Shown here piece by piece: positions 1 through 7,808 of a DNA stretch of 64,000 bases. Positions within the stretch are counted from its first letter, which is position 1; every line of letters begins with the position of its first letter. Source of the stretch: Micromonospora sp. LH3U1 (lineage in GTDB: Bacteria > Actinomycetota > Actinomycetes > Mycobacteriales > Micromonosporaceae). The stretch spans positions 5,579,501 to 5,643,500 of the forward strand of contig NZ_CP116936.1 in assembly GCF_028475105.1 (NCBI RefSeq). The letters run 5' to 3'. The notes beneath the pieces were generated by a model. That model searched no databases, was not told where the DNA came from, and saw only the letters and a list, made by a program, of their open reading frames with translations. Both the position numbers and the translations under genes were made by a program.

Positions 1-62
1 AGTTCGGCGTCGAAGCGCGCCCGCAGCCCGCTCGCGTCGGTGGGCGCGACGGTGACCGTCAT
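1..62 (-). CDS. eboD: Probable EboD (3-dehydroquinate synthase-like), 5' end only
   Basis: Only the first 20 codons lie in the window, beginning MTVTVAPTDASG and running off the left edge. The ATG at 62-60 overlaps the TGA of the preceding gene as ATGA, the same coupling seen through the rest of the operon. The visible residues carry no diagnostic motif. The identity rests on context: it directly follows eboF, and the ebo clusters of other bacteria contain exactly one further gene, a 3-dehydroquinate/sedoheptulose-cyclase-like synthase (EboD), not otherwise found here. It could be a different gene. Confidence 0.45.
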   Translation of the reverse strand, partial: MTVTVAPTDASGLRARFDAE

Positions 63-1474
63 GTCCTCTCCCCCGGCCCGCCCGTACCGCCGGTGCCCAG
101 CCCGGCCAACTCCAGCAGCAGCGCCTTGACCTCGGTGGCCGCGATCTTGTCCCGGGCGGCCGTCGGGTCGGAGCAGAGCAGCACCGGGGCGTCCGCCGGG
201 TCGTCCGGCAGCCGGCCGTGCGAGCCCCGCACGGCCCGCGCACCGGCGTCCAGGCCGACCGCGCTCATGAGGTAGCGCATACCGAGCTTCTTGCGGGCCA
301 GGGCCACCCCGGCGCGGGCCTTCGCGGCACCGGGGTTGGCCGGGTCGAAGAACAGCTCCGCCGGGTCGTACCCCGGCTTCCGATGAATTTCCACGAGCCG
401 GGCGAAGTCCGGCGCCACAGCGTCGTCCAGCCAGTAGTAGTACGTGAACCAGGCGTCCGGCTCGGCCACCAACACCAACTCACCGGCGCGCGGATGGTCC
501 AGCCCGTGCGCGGCCTTGCCGTCGGCGTCGAGCACCTCGGCAACCCCGGGCAGGCTGGCACAGAGCTTCGCCACCGCCGGCACGTCGGCCGGGTCCTTGA
601 CGTAGACGTGGGCGACCTGATGGTCGGCGACAGCGAACGCCCTCGACGTCCAGGGGTCGAGGTATTCCATGCCCGCCTGGGTGTGCACCCGCAGCAGCCC
701 TTCGGCGCGCAGCAGCCGGTTGACGTCCACCGGCCGGGACACGTCGGTGATGCCGTACTCCGACAGCACCACCACGGTGGCGTCCCGAGCCCGTGCCGCG
801 TCCAGCAGCGGCCCGAGCACCGCGTCCAGCTCGGCCGCCGCGGCGGCGGCCTGGGCCGACGACGGGCCGAACCGTTGCAGGTCGTAGTCCAGGTGCGGCA
901 CGTAGACCAAGGTCAGGTCGGGTGACACGTCAGCCAGGATCTGCTCGGCCGCCTGGCAGATCCACCGCGATGACGGCAACCCCGCCGTCGGCCCCCAGTA
1001 GGTGAACAGCGGGAAGGTGCCCAACCGCCCGGTGAGCGCGTCGTGCAGCTCCGGCGGGTCGGTGTAGCAGTCCGGCTCCTTGCGTCCGTCCGCGTAGTAG
1101 ACGGGGCGTGGGGTGACCGTCCAGTCGACGTCCGCGCCCATCGCGTACCACCAGCAGACGTTGGCGACGGTGTAGCCCGGCTCGGCCCGGCGGGCCGCCT
1201 GCCAGAGCTTCTCCCCGCCGACCAGCGCGTTGTGCTGCCGCCACAGCAGCACCTCACCCAACTCCCGGAAATACCACCCGTTGCCGACGATCCCGTGCCC
1301 GCTGGGCGGCTCGCCGGTGAGGAAGGTGGACTGCACCGAGCAGGTCACCGCGGGCAGCACGGTGCCCAGCTCGGCCCGGAAGCCGCCGTCGGCGACGCCC
1401 CGCAGCCGGGGCATGTGCGCCAGCAGTCGCGGGGTCAGCCCCACCACGTCGAGCACTACCAGTCGCCGGCTCAT
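59..1474 (-). CDS. eboF: EboF-like alkaline phosphatase-superfamily protein (nucleotide pyrophosphatase/phosphodiesterase)
   Basis: A 471-residue member of the alkaline phosphatase/type I phosphodiesterase superfamily. The N-terminus RLVVLDVVGLTP is the first metal-binding strand. Residues about 45-65 hold the nucleophile region TCSVQSTFLTG followed by HGIVGN. Later metal-ligand stretches are HLDYDLQRFGP, SEYGITD and DHQVAHVY. No signal peptide or membrane segment is evident. The start at 1474 was chosen because MSRRLVVLD begins the conserved fold and the ATG overlaps the eboE stop (ATGA); the longer open frame upstream is only the shadow of eboE. In ebo clusters this gene is EboF; its substrate is unknown, probably a phosphoester or phosphonate linkage of the pathway intermediate. 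Confidence 0.85.
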   Translation of the reverse strand: MSRRLVVLDVVGLTPRLLAHMPRLRGVADGGFRAELGTVLPAVTCSVQSTFLTGEPPSGHGIVGNGWYFRELGEVLLWRQHNALVGGEKLWQAARRAEPGYTVANVCWWYAMGADVDWTVTPRPVYYADGRKEPDCYTDPPELHDALTGRLGTFPLFTYWGPTAGLPSSRWICQAAEQILADVSPDLTLVYVPHLDYDLQRFGPSSAQAAAAAAELDAVLGPLLDAARARDATVVVLSEYGITDVSRPVDVNRLLRAEGLLRVHTQAGMEYLDPWTSRAFAVADHQVAHVYVKDPADVPAVAKLCASLPGVAEVLDADGKAAHGLDHPRAGELVLVAEPDAWFTYYYWLDDAVAPDFARLVEIHRKPGYDPAELFFDPANPGAAKARAGVALARKKLGMRYLMSAVGLDAGARAVRGSHGRLPDDPADAPVLLCSDPTAARDKIAATEVKALLLELAGLGTGGTGGPGERT

Positions 1475-2670
1475 CGCGTCACTCCCGCAGTCACAGTGCT
1501 TTCCGGGGTCAGCCCCAGGCCGACCAGTTCGTCGCGGGCGAAGGCCAGCTCGGCGGCGATGCCGGCGGCCAGCTCCGCGTCGGTGCCAGGCCGCCGCGCG
1601 GCCGGCAAGACCCCCCAGGTGTACGTCTCGACGTCGAGGTGGTCGCACCCGGCGGCCGGGCCGTTGTAGAGCGCTCTCAGGGCCGCGCGGAGCACGGGCA
1701 GGGTGGAGCCGAGCGGTTCCTCGGGTGGGGCGTGCAGGGGCACGTGGTAGTGCACCCGCCACGGGCCGGGCAGCTCCCGATCCAGTGCCGTGTCCAGGTC
1801 GTCGGCCGCGTACGCCGGGTCGGCCGGGTCGGCCAGGCCGGCGCACCCGGCGCCCCGGGTCTGGTGCAGGAAACGGGGCTCCACCCAACGGCGCAACGCG
1901 TCGGCCCCACCCTCCGGGTCGGCCGCCTCGACGGCGGCGGAGACCTGCACCTTCACCACGGGCAACCCGGCCACTTGCAGTCGTTCCAGCGCCGCAGCCG
2001 GTTCCTCCCAGGCACATGCCAGGTGGGCCAGGTCGAGGCAGACGCCCAACCGCTCGGTGTCCATACCGGACAGTAACGTAGCGGCCTGGCTCGTGCTCTC
2101 CACCACACAGCCGGGCTCCGGTTCGAAACCGACCCGCACCTCACGGCCGGTGTCCCGCTGCACGGCGGCCAGGCCGGCGGCCAGTTGGTCCAGCCGGCGT
2201 CGGGCCGCATCGGCCCGATCGGTGTCCCACGGCTGCCGCCAGGCCAGCGGCAGCGTGGAGATCGAGCCCCTGGCGGCGTCGTCGGGCAGCAGGTCGGCGA
2301 GCACCCGGGCCAGATTCAGGGTGTACGTCAATCGCTGCTCGGTGGTCCAGTCGGGGTGGTACACGTCGTGCTTGACCACCGGCGCCTGGAAGGCCGCGTA
2401 CGGGAAGCCGTTGAGGGTGACCACCTCCAGCCCGCGCGCGTCCAGCTCGGAGCGCAACCGGCGACGCAGCGTCGGGTCGCCGGCCAGCTCGGCGGCGACC
2501 GGGGCGGCCAGCCACAGGCCGAGCCCGAGCAGGTTACTGCCGAGCGCCTCGCGGACCGGCACGGCGTAGGTGTCCAGTTGTTCGAGGATGCCGGTGAACT
2601 CCTCGGCGGGGTGCACGTTGGTGCAGTAGCCGAGGTGGACGGTGTCGCCGCCGGCGTGTCGCAGCCGCAT
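1471..2670 (-). CDS. eboE: EboE, xylose-isomerase-like TIM barrel (metabolite traffic protein)
   Basis: A 399-residue xylose isomerase-like TIM barrel that opens MRLRHAGGDTVHLGYCTNVH, the LGYCTNVHP signature of EboE proteins. Further marks are the GFEPEPGC strand, CLDLAHLACAWE, VKVQVSAA and the C-terminal DHLDVETYTWGVLP segment. The start at 2670 was preferred over the upstream GTG/ATG codons because the latter lie inside eboB; ATG and the eboB TGA share one base. The ATGA junction with eboF implies translational coupling. It presumably isomerises or epimerises a sugar- or cyclitol-phosphate, but no reaction has been assigned to the family. Confidence 0.88.
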   Translation of the reverse strand: MRLRHAGGDTVHLGYCTNVHPAEEFTGILEQLDTYAVPVREALGSNLLGLGLWLAAPVAAELAGDPTLRRRLRSELDARGLEVVTLNGFPYAAFQAPVVKHDVYHPDWTTEQRLTYTLNLARVLADLLPDDAARGSISTLPLAWRQPWDTDRADAARRRLDQLAAGLAAVQRDTGREVRVGFEPEPGCVVESTSQAATLLSGMDTERLGVCLDLAHLACAWEEPAAALERLQVAGLPVVKVQVSAAVEAADPEGGADALRRWVEPRFLHQTRGAGCAGLADPADPAYAADDLDTALDRELPGPWRVHYHVPLHAPPEEPLGSTLPVLRAALRALYNGPAAGCDHLDVETYTWGVLPAARRPGTDAELAAGIAAELAFARDELVGLGLTPESTVTAGVTR

Positions 2671-3527
2671 CAGCTGCCGCCGCGCAGGATCGAGTTGCCG
2701 GTCTGCGGGTCCACGGCGGCGGCGACGTCCAGGTCGCTGAGGTCGAGCCGGCCGGACTGCCCGTAGAACTCCACCGGGTTTCGCCACAGCACCAGGTCCA
2801 CGTCGTCGTCGCTGAACCCGGCCAGCAGCATCGCCTCGCCGGTGGCCCGGGTCAGCAGGGGGTCGGAGCGCCCCCAGTCGGCGGCCGAGTTGACCAGCAT
2901 CCGATCCGTGCCGTACTCCCGCAGCAGCTCCACCATCCGCAGCGGGGTCATCTTGGTGTCCGGGTAGATGGAGAAACCCAGCCAGCAGCCGCTGTCCCGG
3001 ACCAGCTTGACGGTCACCTCGTTGAGGTGGTCGACCACCACGCGACCCGCGTCGATGCCGGATTCGGCGACCACCGCGAGAGTGCGTTCGACACCTCGCG
3101 CCTTGTCCCGGTGCGGGGTGTGCACCAGCGCCGGCAGGTCGTACGCCACAGCGAGGGCGAGCTGCGCGGCGAACGCCTCGTCCTCCTCCGGCGTCATCGA
3201 GTCGTACCCGATCTCACCGACCGCCACCACCGCGTCCTTGTCGAGGTAGCGGGGCAGCAGGTCGAGGACGGACCGGCAGCGCGGGTCGTTGGCCTCCTTG
3301 GGGTTCAGCGCCACGGTGGCGTGGTGTCGCACCCCGAACTGACCGGCCCGGAACGGCTCCCAGCCGATCAGCGAGTCGAAGTAGTCGGCGAACGAGGCGG
3401 CGCTGGTACGCGGCTGGCCCAACCAGAACGCCGGCTCCACCACCGCGCGCACTCCGGCGGCGGCCATCCGTTCGTAGTCGTCGGTGGTGCGTGAGGTCAT
3501 GTGGATGTGTGGGTCGAAGATGCGCAT
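2670..3527 (-). CDS. eboB: EboB, TatD-family metal-dependent hydrolase
   Basis: A 285-residue amidohydrolase of the TatD type. Metal-ligand motifs are visible in order: DPHIHM at residues 5-10, HHATVALNP near 70, GEIGYDSMTPEE near 105 with the ligand Glu, LVHTPHRDK near 135, VVDHLNE near 160 and NSAADWGRSDPL near 215. The length is normal for the family. The stop codon abuts the eboE start and the gene begins directly after the eboA stop, so it sits mid-operon. TatD proteins are nucleases or deacetylase-like hydrolases; in ebo clusters the substrate is undefined. Confidence 0.88.
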   Translation of the reverse strand: MRIFDPHIHMTSRTTDDYERMAAAGVRAVVEPAFWLGQPRTSAASFADYFDSLIGWEPFRAGQFGVRHHATVALNPKEANDPRCRSVLDLLPRYLDKDAVVAVGEIGYDSMTPEEDEAFAAQLALAVAYDLPALVHTPHRDKARGVERTLAVVAESGIDAGRVVVDHLNEVTVKLVRDSGCWLGFSIYPDTKMTPLRMVELLREYGTDRMLVNSAADWGRSDPLLTRATGEAMLLAGFSDDDVDLVLWRNPVEFYGQSGRLDLSDLDVAAAVDPQTGNSILRGGS

Positions 3528-4136
3528 TCACGCCTCCCGGGGCAGTGCGGCGGTGAGCCGGTCGAGCAGGTCGGTGGCGTCGGCGGGCAGTTCCCGGCCG
3601 GCGGCGTGCCGCTCGGCGGCGAGCGCCGACAGCATCGCGGCCAACTCCCCGTCGGCCCGAGCGTCCAGGTCGGCCACCGTGGCGAGGGGGACGCCGCTGA
3701 ACACGCACTTGAGCACCGCCTGCCGCCAGGCCGCCGGGTCGAGGTGCCGGGCGTACGGGCCCAGGGCCGCGGCGACGAGCCGGGTGTCGTTGGTCCGGAT
3801 CGCGTCGTGCAGCAACGGCACCCCGGCGTCGCCGATCGGCAGCAGCGGCAGGGCCCGCAGCACGGCTCGGCGCTCGGCCGCGTCGCCGTGCTGGTAGAGG
3901 CTGTCGGCGTACGTCGCGTGGTCGCCGGGCAGGCTGGTGAGCAGCAGCACCCGGGCCGCGTCGTCGGCGGTCCAGCCGGGGGCGTCGGGCAGCGCGGCCC
4001 GACCGCAGCGCCGGCCGGCGGCAGGGAAGAGCCGGGTGATCGCGGTGGGCTCGGCCGTGACCCGGCGCAGCGCCGTGTCCAGCCAATCGGGATCGGGTAC
4101 GCCTCGCAGCGCGGCCCGTAGTGAATCCGGTGTCAT
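3528..4136 (-). CDS. eboA: EboA domain protein
   Basis: A 202-residue, alpha-helical, Ala/Leu-rich protein beginning MTPDSLRAALRG. It matches the EboA family in size, in the LLTSLPG and YQHGDAAERRAVLRALPLLP stretches, in LLHDAIRTNDTRL and in the conserved WRQAVLKCVFSGVPL segment. EboA has no known catalytic motif and is the marker gene of the ebo cluster. The ATG at 4136 fits the family N-terminus; longer open frames upstream run into the palindromic element at 4165-4270 and lose similarity. It directly abuts eboB. A gap of about 58 bp separates it from the gene upstream, the only real gap in this operon. Confidence 0.85.
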   Translation of the reverse strand: MTPDSLRAALRGVPDPDWLDTALRRVTAEPTAITRLFPAAGRRCGRAALPDAPGWTADDAARVLLLTSLPGDHATYADSLYQHGDAAERRAVLRALPLLPIGDAGVPLLHDAIRTNDTRLVAAALGPYARHLDPAAWRQAVLKCVFSGVPLATVADLDARADGELAAMLSALAAERHAAGRELPADATDLLDRLTAALPREA

Positions 4137-4164
4137 CCCGTCTCCTCCCCTTGTGCTGCTCCGC

Positions 4165-4270
4165 AGGCGCCCCAGGCACACCCTTTGCTCTGCTTCACTC
4201 CACGCGACGGCCACTGTCCGAATAGCGGACGGTCGCTGTTGCCTCCGCTGAAGCAGTGCAAAGGGCGCCT
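4165..4270. repeat. Nested inverted-repeat (palindromic) element inside the ebo operon
   Basis: The arms at about 4181-4197 and 4249-4265 pair at 16 of 17 positions (CCCTTTGC-CTGCTTCA on the left). The outer bases AGGCGCC/GGCGCCT also pair, with an 11-nt bulge on the left. Inside is a second hairpin, GTCCG-AATAG-CGGAC, flanked by GCGAC/GTCGC. Together they can fold into a compact cruciform of about 100 nt. It lies between the TIM-barrel gene and eboA and encodes the last 20 or so codons of the former. It may be a small interspersed palindrome or an intra-operon attenuator. Confidence 0.6.
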
Positions 4271-5187
4271 GGGAGCACCTCGTCCTCGATGGGCCGCGCG
4301 CCGGCCACCGCGGTCGCGGCGGCGGCGCGCAGGAACTCGATCGACCGGGCGGCCACGGCGGGCGCGGCGTGCGAGTCGCGGGGCAACTCCACCGCGACAA
4401 GGCCCTCGTACCCGGCTGCGGCGAGGGCCGCCAGCACCGGCGGGAAGTCGATCTCGCCGATGCCGAACTCCAGGTGCTCGTGCACGCCCCGGCGCATGTC
4501 GTCGATCTGCACGTTGACCAGGTGCCCGGCCACCTCGGCGACGCACTGTGGCACCGGCCACGGCTCCAGGCAACGGCAATGGCCGATGTCGAGGGTGATG
4601 CCGAAGCGGGCCGGGTCACCGAGCGCGGCGTGCAGCCGACGCCAGTCGGCGATGTCCTGCACCAACATCCCCGGCTCCGGCTCGAAGCCGAGGGTGACGC
4701 CTGCGGTGTCGGCCGCGTCGACCACGCTGGCGCAGCCCGCGACCAGGCGGTCCCAGGCGCACTGCGGTGACACCGCATCGGGCCGGACACCGGCCCAGAA
4801 CGAGACCGCCTCCGCGCCCAGGTCGGCGCCGATCCGGACAGCCCGGCGCAGGAACTCGAGCCGCCGGGTCGGGTCGTCGTGCAGCAACGTCGGAGCGTGC
4901 TTGTGCCACGGGTCGAGCAGGTAGCGGGCGCCGGTCTCGATCACCACGGCCAGACCCAGCGCGTCCAACCGTCGGCCGACGGCGGCGACCCTGCGCGTGA
5001 GCCCGGGCGCGAACGGGTCCAGATGGTCGTGGTCCAGCGTGAGCGCCACACCGTCGTAGCCGAGATCGGCGAGCACGGCGAGCGCATCGTCGAGACGGTG
5101 GTTGGCGAAGCCGTTCGTGCCGTACCCGAGGCGCAGGGTCGTGGCGTCACCGGCCGGCACAGCGGGTCGAGGCTGGGGAACGGTCAT
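4195..5187 (-). CDS. Sugar phosphate isomerase/epimerase (second TIM barrel of the ebo operon)
   Basis: A 330-residue xylose isomerase-like TIM barrel. It opens with TLRLGYGTNGFANH, then GYDGVALTLDHDHLDP, VVIETGARYLLDP, GFEPEPGMLVQDI, GITLDIGHCRCLE and LVNVQIDDMRRGVHEHLEFGIGEID; the Glu, Asp, His and Glu residues of these strands are the likely metal ligands. It is distinct from EboE but has the same fold. The ATG overlaps the in-frame eboC TGA as ATGA. The C-terminal residues after about position 308 (from ALCTASAEATATV) are encoded by the palindromic element at 4165-4270 and resemble no family sequence, so the natural C-terminus may have been replaced when that element arrived. Confidence 0.85.
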   Translation of the reverse strand: MTVPQPRPAVPAGDATTLRLGYGTNGFANHRLDDALAVLADLGYDGVALTLDHDHLDPFAPGLTRRVAAVGRRLDALGLAVVIETGARYLLDPWHKHAPTLLHDDPTRRLEFLRRAVRIGADLGAEAVSFWAGVRPDAVSPQCAWDRLVAGCASVVDAADTAGVTLGFEPEPGMLVQDIADWRRLHAALGDPARFGITLDIGHCRCLEPWPVPQCVAEVAGHLVNVQIDDMRRGVHEHLEFGIGEIDFPPVLAALAAAGYEGLVAVELPRDSHAAPAVAARSIEFLRAAAATAVAGARPIEDEVLPGALCTASAEATATVRYSDSGRRVE

Positions 5188-6037
5188 GTCGGAGAGACTT
5201 TCCGGGCCAACCGGCGCCCCAGCGGCGCGGCCGCCGCGACGGCCACCCCGAGCAGGCCCGCTCCGCCCCGCGCGGTGAGCGCCCCTGCAGGGCGGGCAGC
5301 CCGGTGATCCCGGCGCCGACGGCGGCGCGGACCCGCCCGGCCGACGGGTCCCGGACCACCTCGGCCTGGGCCGCGCCGTAGCGGGCCGCGTACCACCCGG
5401 CCAGCACGGCGGGCAGCACGGCTCCCCGCCGGGGCGCGGCGACGACCGCACTGGCGGCGACGACTGCGGTGCCCGCCAACGTCCGCATCGGCAGGGTGGC
5501 ATCGGCGCCGGTGACCTCCCGGCGGGACAACGCGGTGACCGTCCAGGTGTGCGCGGCGACGGTCGCCGCCGCCGGCAACGCCCGGATCACCCGGCCACCG
5601 GACGCGCCGAGCAGCACATCCAGCCCTCGGCAGGCGGCCATCACGGCCGGACCGGCGGCGGTGTTCTTGGCCAGCAGGTCGTACCCCCAGATGGTGGCGG
5701 CCAGCGGCACGGCGAGCGCGGCGGCACGGCGACCGCCCACGGCGGCGGCCAGGCCCACACCGGCGGCCGTGAGGCCAGCCGCGAGACCGACCGCGGCGGC
5801 CGGGGTGATCCGCCCGCTGGGGATCGGCCGCTCGGGCCGCTCCACGGCGTCCAGGTGCCGGTCGGACCAGTCGTTGGCGGCCATGCCGGCCCAGTAGAGC
5901 AACACCGAGGCGCCGGCCAGAGCAGGGGTACGCCGGCTCAACGCGCCGGCCGCCGCCGCTCCGGCGATCACGTCACCGGGCACCGAGAGCGCAGCCGGCG
6001 CCCGGACCAGCTCGGCGAGGTCAGCCAGCGAGGTCAT
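5184..6037 (-). CDS. eboC: EboC, UbiA-family prenyltransferase (apparent frameshift)
   Basis: Membrane prenyltransferase of the UbiA family. The aspartate-rich motif NDWSDRHLDAVERP near residue 58 binds prenyl diphosphate via Mg; YDLLAKNTA and GLDVLLGASGG mark the second loop; several hydrophobic segments follow. The frame is intact to about 5286, after which it continues into an unrelated Arg-rich tail. The frame shifted by one base instead reads ALTARGGAGLLGVAVAAAAP and ends RLARKVSPT at 5184. That ending is hydrophobic and EboC-like, and its TGA overlaps the next ATG as ATGA. Restoring one base at the C run 5282-5285 gives 284 residues. A GTG at 6043 is an alternative start. It probably prenylates the cluster's polar intermediate. 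Confidence 0.82.
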
Positions 6038-7186
6038 GGGCACCGTCCCCGCCGGCGTGCAGTTTCCGGGCGAAGTTGGTCAGCCGGGCCCACTGCTCGC
6101 CCAGCGAATGGGTGGGCGCGCCGAGCGGGTCCTTGAAGAAGAAGCCCAGCTCGGTCAGCGGCCCCACCTGCCCGGCGGCATGGGCGGCGGCGGTGAGCCG
6201 GGCCAGGTCGAGCACCAGCGGCGCGGCCAACGCGGAGTCGCAACCGTGCCAGGTGAACTCCATCCGCATGCCGGTGCCGAGGAAGCCAGCGAAGGTGATC
6301 AAATCCCAGGCGGTCTTGAAGTCGCCCAGTTCCTCGACGTACTCGATGCGTGTGCCGCCCTGCGGGACGTAGCCCAGTGTCTCGCCGAGCACCCGCTGCT
6401 TGCTCTGCACCTTCGCCGCGTTCGCGGCCGGGTCGGCGAGGGTGGCGCCGTCGCCACCGCCGAGCAGGTTGAACCCGGACCAGGAGCGCACGTCCAGGTT
6501 GCGCATCGCGAACATCGGCGCGAGCACCGACTTGACCAGGGTCTCCCCGGTCTTGCCGTCGTGCCCGGCGTACGGCAGCCGAGCCTCTTCGGCCAGCGCG
6601 GTCAGGGCCGGCAGTCGCAGTCCGGCGGAGGGGGTGAAGTCGACGTACGGGCAACCGGCCAGCAGTGCCGCGTACCCGTAGAGGGAGCTTGCCGGCAGCA
6701 CCTCGTCCGGACCGGCGAGGGCGGCGCGCAGCGCGGCCGGGTCGACGTGCCCGGCGTGCGGTCGAGGGCCGGCTCGGTGGCGGAGACGTTGACCACCACC
6801 ACCCGGTCCAGCTCGTGTCGCTCGCGGAAGTGGGTGAGGTCGCGGACCACGGCGGCGGCCCGATCGGCCTGGGTGGCGCCGACCGGTGCGGGGCGCAGCT
6901 CCTGCTCGACCGCGCCCAGCTCGTCGCGGAGCGCGGCGACCAGCCGCCAGGGGATGACACCGGCGTCGGCCAGTGCCTCGGCGCGCTTGCACAGGGGGGT
7001 GGTGGCCAGGTCGTGCCCGCCGAAGACGAGGTCGGCGAAGGCGGGCAGGGCGGGGCCGCGCAGCTCGGGCAGCTCGGTGACGCAACCGGTCGGTCCAACC
7101 AGGCCGGCCCGCAGCGCGAGCCCTCCGACGATGCTGGTGGTCGCGACGGAACCGCGCGCTCCTACCAGCCAGACACCTGTTCGCAT
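6021..7186 (-). CDS. Inositol-3-phosphate synthase homologue (apparent frameshift)
   Basis: First gene of the ebo operon. The N-terminal part, opening MRTGVWLVGARGSVATTSIV, is a Rossmann NAD-binding domain. It continues in frame to VVVNVSATEPALD near 6762, then loses similarity. From there the neighbouring frame carries GHVDPAALRAALAGPDEVLP, YVDFTPSAG, GHDGKTGETLVKSVLAPMF, SWSGFNLLGGGDG and KVQSKQRVLGETLGY, the conserved second half of the family including the catalytic Lys region. Adding one base at 6760-6761 yields 388 residues, close to family length. The RBS GAAGGAG lies 6 nt before the ATG. The natural reaction is NAD-assisted cyclisation of glucose-6-phosphate; in this operon it may make a cyclitol phosphate precursor. 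Confidence 0.83.
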
Positions 7187-7808
7187 GGTGCTCCTTCAGT
7201 CCAGGAGAAACCGTCGGTACCGCTAAATATAGGAATATCAGAATATGTTTCGGAAAGATACGGCCTGGGTGGATGGGCCCCGCCCGCCCGCCCCGCACCG
7301 GGACGGCACCGGATTCCGACGTCGGCGTCGGCGGCGACGACGCCGGACCGGTTCCCGGTACGGGTGCGAGCAGACGGGGCTGGTAGACAGGGTCGGGTCG
7401 GCGTCTCGACCCTGTCTCCCCCGCATCCGACCGGTCAGGGCGTTGGCGTGCCCCGACCGGGCGTCTCAGGCCGCCGTGCCCACCGATTCACCGACCAGAG
7501 CACGACTCGCCGGAGATCGGCGAACGGATGCGGTACGGGTGGGGGCAACGGCGGGCGGTGCCATCAGGTCCTCCGGATCTCCACCGGTGGTGGCGGTCCT
7601 CCGGTGCGGCCGGGGAATCCCGGTCCGGTCGCACCGGACGACCGTCCTGCTCGTGCGCCACCGGGCCGTACGGCCCGGCTGCACGCTCTCCGATGCCGAC
7701 CTCGTCCCGACCGCGGGGCGCAATCCGCGGTCGGTCCCTCGCCGGTCGGCTTCGGAAAGCCAGTCGGGCGATGGCGGTGCGAACACTGCCATCGCGGATG
7801 GTCAATGG
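7187..7808. other. 622-bp non-coding gap before the ebo operon
   Basis: Apart from the AT-rich promoter island near 7216-7258, the gap is GC-rich. Its open frames give Arg/Pro/Gly-rich translations without recognisable motifs, RBS or codon bias, and none is called as a gene. A hairpin with 8-bp arms, GACCGCGG and CCGCGGTC (about 7709-7732), could terminate the dehydrogenase gene that ends at 7809. Confidence 0.5.
7216..7258 (-). promoter_or_regulatory. AT-rich promoter/operator region of the ebo operon
   Basis: This island of about 40 bp is strikingly AT-rich against the 70% GC surroundings and lies 30-70 bp upstream of the inositol-phosphate synthase start. It contains the direct repeat GAATATC-GAATATG and hexamers such as TATTCT and TATATT on the minus strand that could serve as a -10 box. 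No protein-binding site can be named from sequence alone. Confidence 0.5.
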
